Positions 15,729-23,694 of a stretch of DNA of 34,539 nucleotides are shown here, one piece after another. The position numbers were made by a program, and so were the translations under genes. The notes under the pieces are model-generated. The model saw nothing but the letters and a program-made list of their open reading frames with translations. It ran no database searches and was not told where the DNA came from. How positions within the stretch are numbered: position 1 is the stretch's first letter; every line of letters starts with the position of its first letter. This stretch comes from Sulfurimonas sp. (GTDB lineage Bacteria; Campylobacterota; Campylobacteria; Campylobacterales; Sulfurimonadaceae): the NCBI RefSeq assembly GCF_023229025.1, contig NZ_JALOAA010000022.1, positions 1-34,539 of the forward strand. Reading direction: 5' to 3'.

Positions 15729-16924
15729 AGTTCTTTCTCTTTTGTCTCTGATAGTTTTTGCATAAATTCTTTCAAAATATTTGAATCTTTATTTTCATTT
15801 AGATTTGGAATAAACTCATCTACGATATATTTAAAATAATGAATCTTTTCACTCTCAATTTCACCATGTATTTTATAAATTCTTTTGTCATCAATCTTAT
15901 AAATTGGTTTATCGTAATTGCCAAAAATAACTATAGAGATAGATGAATTTGACGACAAAGCTTGATATATAATATTGTTCAGATGGTCATCACTAAAACT
16001 ATACCCTATGACAAAAAGAACACTATTTTGAAGTAAAAGTTTTTTCTGAAATTCCCTTATAATATCAGTATATGGAGAGGTCAGACTTTTGCTTTGCTTT
16101 AAAGGATTTGGATAAATTAAAACACTTTCGGATGGCTTTTTATCTGTATGTTTTATATTAATTTCTTGAATATTAAAAAGAGAGTTTCCTTCTTTTTCAA
16201 TCCAATTAATTGAGCCGTGCAGTTTATAAAGATAAATCATATTATCCAAAGCTTCGTATTTTTCTATGCTAGTTTCAATTTTTTTTGAAAAGGTATATCC
16301 AAATCGTGCAGGATTGAAAAATCGCTCTAACCCACCACCAAATCCATTGTTATAATTAATATTTAAATTATCCAAAACTCGTTCATTAAACAAATCATTA
16401 TTTGTTGTGAAAATATTCACTCTACTTAAATCTTTATTTCTGTAAGTCACTTTTTGATAAAAAGTTTTATATGTATCAGCGACTGCCTCACATGATGCTG
16501 CAGAAAAGTCAATATTAATTTCTTTAAATATTGTTTCTTCTATAACTTTAATTAGTTCATCGGTGTCTTTGTCTGCTTCTTTAATTCCAAGTTGATAATC
16601 TCTCTTTGAATACAAAATCCCGAGTACATCCTCTAAATTTTCATTATTGTTGTCTTTTAATTTTTTAAAAGTAATTTGTTTTGGTTCATCTGTTAATTTA
16701 GCTTCTATTTTTACAATAAAATCTTTCATAGTTGGAATAGCAGGTAATTCTTTTGTACCTGTACTAGTACCTGAACCAAAAAGAAAATGTATATTTTTCA
16801 TATTTGACAAATCAAATATTTTTTGTTTTATTAGCTTTAAGCTATCAACATCACTTTTGCTTTTTGATAATTCATCTAGTCCTTGATAAAACTTTATATT
16901 TTCATTTACAACTTCTTCAGACAT
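15725..16924 (-). CDS. SIR2-like NADase of a SIR2-HerA defence pair
   Basis: A 399-residue protein with a SIR2-family Rossmann core. The motifs are FLFGSGTS (47-54, the GAGxS-like loop), IFTTNND (171-177, which supplies the conserved Asn/Asp), and YKLHGSINW (233-241) with catalytic His236. Defence SIR2 proteins of this class cleave NAD rather than deacetylate proteins. A late segment (FVIGYSFSDDHLNNIIYQAL) is the usual SIR2_2/ThsA-like end of the domain. It lies one base after hsdS and overlaps herA by four. The SIR2-HerA pair matches the system called Nezha or SIR2-HerA. NAD depletion here is inferred from the family. Confidence 0.9.
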   Translation of the reverse strand: MSEEVVNENIKFYQGLDELSKSKSDVDSLKLIKQKIFDLSNMKNIHFLFGSGTSTGTKELPAIPTMKDFIVKIEAKLTDEPKQITFKKLKDNNNENLEDVLGILYSKRDYQLGIKEADKDTDELIKVIEETIFKEINIDFSAASCEAVADTYKTFYQKVTYRNKDLSRVNIFTTNNDLFNERVLDNLNINYNNGFGGGLERFFNPARFGYTFSKKIETSIEKYEALDNMIYLYKLHGSINWIEKEGNSLFNIQEINIKHTDKKPSESVLIYPNPLKQSKSLTSPYTDIIREFQKKLLLQNSVLFVIGYSFSDDHLNNIIYQALSSNSSISIVIFGNYDKPIYKIDDKRIYKIHGEIESEKIHYFKYIVDEFIPNLNENKDSNILKEFMQKLSETKEKEL

Positions 16925-16925
16925 T

Positions 16926-18179
16926 TTATACCCTCACTTTTCCAGTAACTACACTATCAATAAGCGATGCTTTGTACTCTTTTAGTTTTGCTATGTAGTT
17001 TTGTTGTAGCTCTATGGCTTTATCAATTTTTGCTGTTTGGATTTCGATATATTCTACGATTTTCATTTGTTCGTCTTTTGTTGATGGAATATAAAAAGGT
17101 ATTTCTTTCATCCTGCTTTTTGATAAATCCCATTGTCCAATTCTAACACCGTCAGAAGCTTTAATAAAAAATGGAACATAAACGCTACTTCTGATAGCTT
17201 TATGAAAAAAATGTGGTTCTATTCTATTTAGTTCAAAGATGTAATATGCTGGACTGACAATCCCTGTATAATCCGATATTCCATAAGAACCTTGCCATGC
17301 TTTCATTTTATTCATAGCAAATTGACCTTTTTCAACCATTTTATAACCACTTAAATCATCTGGTATAAAGTTATGATTAGAATCTTTATCATCTACATCT
17401 CTTAATATCACACCTTGTTCTCTGGTAACAGACAAAAGTGGTAAATCAGGTCTGTTTTTGATTGAAATTGGTTTTAAACATGTTCCTAACTTACTAACTT
17501 CCCAATGCTTCGGTATCTCTCCAATCCACTCCACACCACTATCTTTTAACTCTACATCTTTAGCCAAGCCTTTTGTTACCGCTTCATTGATGGTTATCTG
17601 GCGACGCCCTTTTAGTAGCTCTATAAGCTTCTCTTTTTGGCTGATGGCTTTGTCTATTTGAGTTGTTTTTTCATCAAGGAAAGAGGCTATTTTTGTTTGT
17701 TCGTCTTGTGACGGAAGCGGAATTAATGAATTTCCAATGAAATTCCAACTTGCTCTTGGCATTTTAGTTCCATAAGTAGAGCTATTTATATGTTCTATAC
17801 AAAAATATGAAACAAGCATATATTTTAAGAATATGCTCTTAATCTTTTTAGATTCTAAAACCAAAAATTCATTTACACAAAGTCCATCTTTTTCTGCTAA
17901 ATAAACTTTTGCAAGATAAGGCCGTAATTTACCAAATAAAACATCACCTTTTTTAAAATTTATCCCTGCTTCAGAAAAAACAATCTCTTGAGTTTCAATA
18001 TATTTTGTTGTTTGGCTTTCAATATTTTCAAGTGCTATTTTAAAATCGCTTTCAACAGATTTTATAGTTTTATTATTTGCAATAAATTTTAGTTTTTTGA
18101 TTTCCCAATGCTCAGGAATCTCCCCCAACCATTCAACACCACTCTCTTTATAAGATGTATATTTTTCAAGCTTTCCCAT
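16926..18179 (-). CDS. hsdS: Type I restriction enzyme, S (specificity) subunit
   Basis: The 417-residue HsdS sets the target sequence for methylation and cutting. Two homologous halves begin with the typical signatures YKESGVEWLGEIPEHWE (10-26) and LKDSGVEWIGEIPKHWE (around 212-228). Each is followed by a target-recognition domain and the conserved helical spacer ending in EQTKIASFLDEKTTQIDKAI or EQMKIVEYIEIQTAKIDKAI. Both halves are intact, so a bipartite recognition site is expected, but it cannot be predicted by eye. It sits one base after hsdM. Confidence 0.95.
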   Translation of the reverse strand: MGKLEKYTSYKESGVEWLGEIPEHWEIKKLKFIANNKTIKSVESDFKIALENIESQTTKYIETQEIVFSEAGINFKKGDVLFGKLRPYLAKVYLAEKDGLCVNEFLVLESKKIKSIFLKYMLVSYFCIEHINSSTYGTKMPRASWNFIGNSLIPLPSQDEQTKIASFLDEKTTQIDKAISQKEKLIELLKGRRQITINEAVTKGLAKDVELKDSGVEWIGEIPKHWEVSKLGTCLKPISIKNRPDLPLLSVTREQGVILRDVDDKDSNHNFIPDDLSGYKMVEKGQFAMNKMKAWQGSYGISDYTGIVSPAYYIFELNRIEPHFFHKAIRSSVYVPFFIKASDGVRIGQWDLSKSRMKEIPFYIPSTKDEQMKIVEYIEIQTAKIDKAIELQQNYIAKLKEYKASLIDSVVTGKVRV

Positions 18180-18180
18180 C

Positions 18181-20529
18181 TTATACCCCTAATATCTCTT
18201 TGATAAGACCCTCAGAAGCCTCTTCAAGTTCAAGTATATCTTTTGCCACTTCTTCCAAACTTCTAAGCGGTTTATGCGTGTAGAAGTATTTGTTAAAGCT
18301 TATCTCATATCCTATCTTTGTACTATCAATATTTATCCAAGCTTCTTCTACATGTGGTTTTACCTCTTTTAGAAAATACTCATGAATCTCATCTTTTAGA
18401 GGGATATTTTCACTGTCTCTTAAATCTGTATCGCTCTCATACTCTATGTACTCATCTTTTTTATCAGTTCTATAATAGCCAAAGTCTGCAAGTTGTTCTT
18501 TTTCACACCCTAGATGCTCTAGAAGTTTTTCTTTTTTCTCTCCACTTATCTTACTTACTTTTTTTATCACTTTTACTGCGTTTTCATCGTACCAGCTTAC
18601 GGCATTTAAGATGGCGTTTTTTTCAGATGCGGTGAGTTTGATTTTCTCATCTTTTAGGATTTTTTCAACATCCTCTTTGAAGATATTAAAATCATCATAC
18701 TCATCAGTGCCGATTTTATCTTTTAACATGTAAGCAGTCTCTAAAAGCATCTTATGTTTTGCCCAAATCTCTTTTGAAGCGAGGGCTTTTTTCTGCTTTG
18801 CATTGAGACTTATATCTTCTCTATCTATGTGTTCCTCTATCGCTTTTTTGTGTTTGCTTATGTCTATATAGCACTCATCGCCAAACTCTTGCAAACACCA
18901 TCTCATAGGCTCTTCTAAAGTTTTGTCAAAACGCAAGGTTTCTATTAGCTCATCTCTAAGTTGAGATTTCAATCTTTTTGGTCGCTCGATATTTACTTTG
19001 TAATATCCAAAATCACTGTTATCAAAAATCTTTGAGGCTATTTTTCTGCCATCTACTTGCTTCTCACATTCCTCAAACCTGCTATACACTTCCATAATTT
19101 TTGAGATATGTTTAGCTTCAAGCTCGCAGTTTTTATCTCCAAGGTTTTTTCTTAGTTTGCTGTAGAGGTCATTTGCATCTATGAGTTGTACTTTGCCTCT
19201 TCTATGTTGGGCTTTGTTGTTTGAAAGTAGCCAGATATATGTGGTGATACCTGTGTTGTAAAATAGGTTGTTTGGTAGCTGGATGATAGCATCTAGCAAG
19301 TCATTTTCTATGATATATCTTCTTATATTGCTCTCTCCACCACCTGCGTCACCTGTAAAGAGCGAGCTACCATTGTGAACTGAGGCTATACGGCTTCCAA
19401 TTGCACTTGAAGATGTAGGTTTCATCTTGTTTACCATCTCCATCAAAAAGAGTAGCTGTCCATCACTGCTTCTTGGAGTGGCATCGGCTTCTGCCTCTTC
19501 GCCCCAGTAATCTTTTAGTCTTACTATAAAACGAGGGTCTATTATCTCTTTACCGTCTTTTATGTACTTTTGTTCACTCGCCCATGATTTTCCATAAGGA
19601 GGATTTGAGAGCATAAAGTCAAACTTGTTTCCGCTAAACTCATCTACTGCCAATGTTGAGCCGTTTTTGATGTTTTCAGGGTTGTTTCCTTTGATCATCA
19701 TATCTGATTTACAAATGGCGTATGTTTCGTCATTTATCTCTTTACCATACAGATACACATCTCCACTTGCTCGTATTTCTCCCTCTTCGTCTTTGATGAA
19801 GTTTTGAGACTCTGTAAGCATTCCTCCACTTCCACATGCTGGATCGTAGATAGTCATAACAGATGAAAGATTATCTTTTATAGGGTCAAAGATAATGTGG
19901 GTCATAAGATCTACAACTTCTCTAGGTGTAAAATGCTCTCCCGCTTCTTCATTGTTATCTTCGTTAAACTTTCGTATCAACTCTTCAAACACATAACCCA
20001 TACCAAGGTTTGTAAGCGGTGGAAGTTTTTTACCGTCTGGATCAAGAGCTTCTTTGTCGGTTAGGTTTATATATGAGCTTGTAAACTTCTCCAAAACATC
20101 AAGCAGTACATCTTTGTCCGCCATGTGTTTTATCTGAGCTTTTAGTTTAAACTTGTCTATTATCTCGATAACATTTGAGCTAAAGCCATTTAGATATTCT
20201 GTAAAGTTTGCCTCAAGAATTTGAGCTGAGTTTGTTGCCGTGTCGTAAAGCTTTTGAAGTGTCCATTTGCTTGTGTTGTAAAATACATATCCGCTAGAGT
20301 CTCTTAGACCCATATCATCAAGCTCAGTAAATCCAGCTTCATCACGCTGAAATTTTAGCTCTTCAAGTACCGCCTCTTTTGTAGGCTCTAGTAGTGCATC
20401 TAGTCTTCTTAAAACTACCATAGGAAGAATTACATCTCTATATTTACCTCTAACATATACATCTCTTAAACAATCATCTGCGATTGACCATATAAAACTT
20501 ACTAATCTATTGTGTACTGCTTGGTTCAT
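18181..20529 (-). CDS. hsdM: Type I N6-adenine methyltransferase, M subunit
   Basis: The 782-residue HsdM has an intact catalytic domain: AdoMet motif YDPACGSGGML (228-238) and catalytic NPPY at 309-312. The N-terminal helical region (residues 1-170) includes RGKYRDVILPMVVLRRLD, typical of HsdM. It is longer than the usual 500 residues because of a C-terminal extension of about 250 residues, with many charged helices, seen in some Campylobacterota and other HsdM proteins. It begins exactly after the stop of the degenerate methylase fusion (TAG then ATG). It methylates host DNA at the HsdS-defined site and forms the core of the restriction complex. Confidence 0.95.
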   Translation of the reverse strand: MNQAVHNRLVSFIWSIADDCLRDVYVRGKYRDVILPMVVLRRLDALLEPTKEAVLEELKFQRDEAGFTELDDMGLRDSSGYVFYNTSKWTLQKLYDTATNSAQILEANFTEYLNGFSSNVIEIIDKFKLKAQIKHMADKDVLLDVLEKFTSSYINLTDKEALDPDGKKLPPLTNLGMGYVFEELIRKFNEDNNEEAGEHFTPREVVDLMTHIIFDPIKDNLSSVMTIYDPACGSGGMLTESQNFIKDEEGEIRASGDVYLYGKEINDETYAICKSDMMIKGNNPENIKNGSTLAVDEFSGNKFDFMLSNPPYGKSWASEQKYIKDGKEIIDPRFIVRLKDYWGEEAEADATPRSSDGQLLFLMEMVNKMKPTSSSAIGSRIASVHNGSSLFTGDAGGGESNIRRYIIENDLLDAIIQLPNNLFYNTGITTYIWLLSNNKAQHRRGKVQLIDANDLYSKLRKNLGDKNCELEAKHISKIMEVYSRFEECEKQVDGRKIASKIFDNSDFGYYKVNIERPKRLKSQLRDELIETLRFDKTLEEPMRWCLQEFGDECYIDISKHKKAIEEHIDREDISLNAKQKKALASKEIWAKHKMLLETAYMLKDKIGTDEYDDFNIFKEDVEKILKDEKIKLTASEKNAILNAVSWYDENAVKVIKKVSKISGEKKEKLLEHLGCEKEQLADFGYYRTDKKDEYIEYESDTDLRDSENIPLKDEIHEYFLKEVKPHVEEAWINIDSTKIGYEISFNKYFYTHKPLRSLEEVAKDILELEEASEGLIKEILGV

Positions 20530-22296
20530 CTATTTTACCTCTAAATATTTACTATGGATTGCTTGAATATTTTCATTTATTTTTTCTATTTCATTATACA
20601 TTTTTAATTCACTATTAAAGTTTAATGCCGTTTGTTTTTCTTGCTCTTTTGTTAAGATGGGAACAGAGAGTTTTTTTATCTCTGATGTTGATATTTGAGG
20701 CATTGCCGTACCTGCTACAAGTGAAGAGAGGATTGTCTGCCCAAGGTTTGATTTAAAAAACATATACAAAGAGATAGCCTTATCTTTTTTGTCATTGCCT
20801 TGTACTCTTATGACCTGTATAGCTTGAGAAGCGATTGTAGCCTCACTTATCTCTCCCATGATGGCAACCTTGCCTATGGTTCCTTTTGTGCTTAGAAGGA
20901 CATCGTATGGCTCTAATTTATAGGTTTGTAGTCTTTTGTACTGAGAACCTATCTGTTTAATCTTTCCACACTCTAAAGTATATCCAGCCTTGCTAAAATC
21001 AGATGGAGAGATCTCATAAACCTCTTTTCCCTCTTCTTCGTCTTTAAACAGCTGTGATCTTCTTATGTCTGCTATATCTTCAAGTTGTATAAGCTTGTAA
21101 TTTTCAAGCGTTTTTTGCAGCTCTTTTGCTTCTTTAGGGATTACATATCTATCTATGGCTAGTGAGTAATTATTGTTTATAATCTCTTCATTTGTTGCGA
21201 TTATAGAGATATTTTCAATCTCTTTTTTATTTTCATAGATGCCTAATATCACATCTAAGTCTTTTAAAATCAGTCTTCTTCCATCTCTTTTGATGAAACT
21301 ATCATCTTTTAGGTTGATAAAGTGAACCGTATCATCACTTTTTTGTTTGTTTATTACAAAAAACACTGTCTCTATAGATGTGGCACTATGAAGATTTGGC
21401 GGAAGCTGGATTATGGTTTCAAGATAGTTTTGCTCTATGAGGTACTTTCTAAAAGCCTCTTCAACTCCACCACTAAATGTAAATCCTGTAGCCATCAAAA
21501 CAACTGCTTTTGAACTTGTTTGAGCAAGGGCATGTTCAAAATGAGCTACATCTAACACTGTACCTTTATGGATTTTAAACCTGTGGAATTTGTCATTATC
21601 ACTATCTAATTTTCCTTTGAGTCTAAAAGGAGGGAAAGATAAAACTGAGTCAAATTGCTTTAGAATATGAGGAGCATTTGGGTTTATAAACATTGGATTT
21701 TTTAGTGCATCTGTTAAACAAAACTCGATATTACCGTTGTCTAGTATATTTATGAGTTCTGCAATGATTACTGCTTGAGACATTTGAAAATCTGCATAGA
21801 TTTGTTTGTCCGTGTAGTATGAGTATGCAAAGCCATTTGTAAATGGCACATAAAGCTCTTTGCTCTTGCCATCTAGTAGTTTTACTCCAAGTTCTGCAAT
21901 TTGATTTGAAACAGAATAATCAAACATTTTGCCTTTATCGTCATAAAACATATCATTAACATTTGGAAGCTTTGATACATTTTTGACAAAACTAAGTATA
22001 GTTGTAAGAAGTTGATCATCAACTAACTTTGTATTAAATCTATAAAGTTCAAATAGCTTGATAATTTTTGAAAGCTTTTCAAAAATAACTGTTAATTTTT
22101 TTACTTCTACTTTTTGATTGTAGAAATTTTCAAAAGAGATCTCTTCATCAACTTTTTTCTCATTTGAGAGTTTTTCCCATGCTTTTAAAATATATATAAA
22201 TTCCAAAGCTTCTTGAGTATCTACTCTTCCTCTTAGGTTATCTAAAAGTTTATATAGCTCATTCACTAGATACTCCTCATTTTTAATAGTTATCAT
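20530..22296 (-). CDS. Degenerate N6-methylase fused to an HsdS-like recognition domain
   Basis: A 588-residue protein with the shape of an M-S fusion. Residues about 130-390 follow the N6-adenine methylase fold, but the catalytic motif reads VLSFPPFRL (218-226), with Phe221 in place of the catalytic Asn of NPPF. The AdoMet loop normally reading DPACGSGG is replaced by ELYVPFTNGFA (147-157). From residue 403 (LIQLEDIADIRRSQ) to the end it is a single HsdS-type recognition half, with the usual YKLEPYDVLLSTKGTIG and AGTAMPQISTSEIKKL signatures. It should bind DNA at a half-site but not methylate. It leads the operon and ends directly before hsdM. A role as a DNA-bound sensor or an accessory specificity unit is inference. 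Confidence 0.85.
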   Translation of the reverse strand: MITIKNEEYLVNELYKLLDNLRGRVDTQEALEFIYILKAWEKLSNEKKVDEEISFENFYNQKVEVKKLTVIFEKLSKIIKLFELYRFNTKLVDDQLLTTILSFVKNVSKLPNVNDMFYDDKGKMFDYSVSNQIAELGVKLLDGKSKELYVPFTNGFAYSYYTDKQIYADFQMSQAVIIAELINILDNGNIEFCLTDALKNPMFINPNAPHILKQFDSVLSFPPFRLKGKLDSDNDKFHRFKIHKGTVLDVAHFEHALAQTSSKAVVLMATGFTFSGGVEEAFRKYLIEQNYLETIIQLPPNLHSATSIETVFFVINKQKSDDTVHFINLKDDSFIKRDGRRLILKDLDVILGIYENKKEIENISIIATNEEIINNNYSLAIDRYVIPKEAKELQKTLENYKLIQLEDIADIRRSQLFKDEEEGKEVYEISPSDFSKAGYTLECGKIKQIGSQYKRLQTYKLEPYDVLLSTKGTIGKVAIMGEISEATIASQAIQVIRVQGNDKKDKAISLYMFFKSNLGQTILSSLVAGTAMPQISTSEIKKLSVPILTKEQEKQTALNFNSELKMYNEIEKINENIQAIHSKYLEVK

Positions 22297-22337
22297 TTTA
22301 CACTCCTCTAGTTTGATGTTTACTTAAATATGATGAA

Positions 22338-22366
22338 AGTTTAACAAGTTTTAAAATTAATGTCAA
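22338..22366 (-). promoter_or_regulatory. Promoter of the restriction/SIR2-HerA operon
   Basis: On the minus strand, TTGACA (22361-22366) and TAAACT (22338-22343) are separated by 17 bases, the most consensus-like -35 in the window. A GAGGAG site precedes the ATG at 22296. No other promoter is obvious inside the seven-gene run, where all gaps are one base or overlaps. Confidence 0.7.
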
Positions 22367-22523
22367 GTAGTTTGGAGCAAACTTATATATTTTATTAAAT
22401 TGACTATTTTTTGAAGATTAATGAAGTTTTATAGCTAAGATTTGATTTATGAGAATATTTTTTTGATAAATAGATGATATTAGAGGTTAGAAATTTTTTG
22501 TTAAAAAAGGCTTTTCAAAAAAA

Positions 22524-22687
22524 ATCCTTAGACACTATTCACTGTCGTTCATATATATGCCCTTTTCCTTACTCAAAATCAACAAAAATTCTTTGATTTT
22601 TATAACCTCTTTAGAGGTATAGGGCATTTTCCTTACTCACTTAAACAAATCCTTACTGACATATATATAGGGCATTTTCTTTACTCG
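22524..22687. repeat. Composite repeat array A (CCTTAC type)
   Basis: There are three related units at 22524-22575, 22601-22639 and 22647-22687. Each ends in a TTTTCCTTACTC-type box (TTTTCTTTACTCG in unit 3). Units 1 and 3 begin with ATCCTTA and carry an ATATATAT core next to GCCC or GGGC; unit 2 instead carries the hairpin ACCTCT-TT-AGAGGT. Between units 1 and 2, AAAATCA (22575-22581) and TGATTTT (22594-22600) form a second hairpin. The same unit order recurs at 27026-27267. It begins just after the stop of the 75-residue gene, reading leftward. No protein-coding reading is shared by both arrays. Confidence 0.8.
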
Positions 22688-22690
22688 GTT

Positions 22691-22918
22691 TCAAAACCCT
22701 TGTCTTTTAAGCTCTTTTGCAAACTCACTCATCCCTTGTTCTATCTTTTGCATCGCTGTTTGATTGCTCACAGGTACTAACTGAACCATACCGTTTATGA
22801 AGTTGGTTTTGAAGATTTGTTCTGTCTCTTTGTGGATAACCATATCATCATAATCTTTGTAAAAGTCATAGTTTTTTGTAAACTCTTCTGACATCACACT
22901 CAATACTTTTTGCTCCAT
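22691..22918 (-). CDS. 75-residue protein coupled to the serine recombinase
   Basis: This small acidic-to-neutral protein (MEQKVLSVMSEEFTKNYDFYKDYDDMVIHKETEQIFKTNF region) has no recognised domain. Its start lies two bases before the end of the recombinase gene's stop context (22921), and AAGGAG precedes the ATG, so it is clearly translated as the second gene of that operon. It has no membrane segment. Because it is paired with a serine recombinase and lies next to repeat array A, it may be an accessory or directionality factor; that is inference. Its C-terminal half is Gln/Met/Lys rich. Confidence 0.7.
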   Translation of the reverse strand: MEQKVLSVMSEEFTKNYDFYKDYDDMVIHKETEQIFKTNFINGMVQLVPVSNQTAMQKIEQGMSEFAKELKRQGF

Positions 22919-22920
22919 TG

Positions 22921-23544
22921 TTACTTCTCCTTGTTTAATTTATTTTTTACATATTCACTTAAACTTTTGATAGTTCCATAGCCTAAATGTTTTTTTGAGA
23001 TATTTGTGAGGCTTACACCAAGTCCATGAAGCTCTTTGATTTTTTCTCTATCTTTATCGTAGATGCTTCCTTGAATAGTTCCCACTGGTTTTCCAAGTTT
23101 TATCCCCTTAGCTTTTCTAGCTTGAAGTGCTTCTTTTGTTCTTTTGCTTATAAGATCTCTTTCAAGCTGTGCAAAAGCGGAAAATATATTTATCTGAAAA
23201 TCTGTAAATGGATTTTGTTCATTTGGTTTTATAAAAAGCTGTTCTTTTAAGATATGAAGATTTACACCAAGTGCTATGAGTTGATTTACTATAGTGATTA
23301 CATTTACAACACTTCTTCCTATACGACTAAGTTCAGATACTATTAGATTATCACCAGCTTTTAAACTCTCAAAAAGCTCATCTATCTTTCTATCTTCATC
23401 TTTTTTACGGCTACTCATCTTCACTTCGATAAATTTAACTTTACCAAGTGCGTTTTTGTTTACATAGTTTAAAATTGCGTGTTGTTGATTTTGTAAATCT
23501 TGTTGGTCTGTACTAACTCGAATATATCCTATAGTTTTTGCCAT
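22921..23544 (-). CDS. Serine recombinase (resolvase/invertase family)
   Basis: A 207-residue small serine recombinase. The catalytic Ser is in IGYIRVSTDQQ (Ser11), with the helper arginines in SELSRIGRS (about 70-78) and the E-helix region FSAFAQLERDLISKRTKEAL (around 123-142). The C-terminus (KLGKPVGT, then a helix-turn-helix ending ISKKHLGYGTIKSLSEYV) is the DNA-binding part. Length is normal for resolvases and invertases. Start ATG has GAGG five bases upstream. It could act on the neighbouring repeat arrays or on the AAATAGTA sites in its own promoter region. No transposase gene accompanies it. Confidence 0.9.
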   Translation of the reverse strand: MAKTIGYIRVSTDQQDLQNQQHAILNYVNKNALGKVKFIEVKMSSRKKDEDRKIDELFESLKAGDNLIVSELSRIGRSVVNVITIVNQLIALGVNLHILKEQLFIKPNEQNPFTDFQINIFSAFAQLERDLISKRTKEALQARKAKGIKLGKPVGTIQGSIYDKDREKIKELHGLGVSLTNISKKHLGYGTIKSLSEYVKNKLNKEK

Positions 23545-23580
23545 TTTTACCTCATTTACTTCTTAAGGTAATTATAGCAT

Positions 23581-23638
23581 AAATAGTATTATATTTTTAC
23601 TATTTATATATACTTTTATTAGTAAAAATAAAATAGTA
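23581..23638. promoter_or_regulatory. Inverted AAATAGTA sites upstream of the recombinase
   Basis: AAATAGTA (23581-23588) and its exact complement TACTATTT (23598-23605) frame nine bases. A second direct AAATAGTA follows at 23631-23638, and a TACT/AGTA pair lies between. Three full sites just before a serine recombinase gene suggest operator and/or recombination subsites. The same region must hold the leftward promoter. Confidence 0.55.
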
Positions 23639-23694
23639 TCTAATGTTCATTAAAAGGTAAAAAACGAAGCAATTTAATACCACTAATGGAAAAG

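Noticed and set aside
22540..22680. Tiny minus-strand reading frames in array A (MPYIYVSKDLFK and MPYTSKEVIKIKEF-type peptides behind AAGGA)
   Set aside because: The ATG lies two to three bases from the AAGGA, too close, and array B changes the same position so that no start codon or matching peptide remains. The repeats are better read as non-coding.
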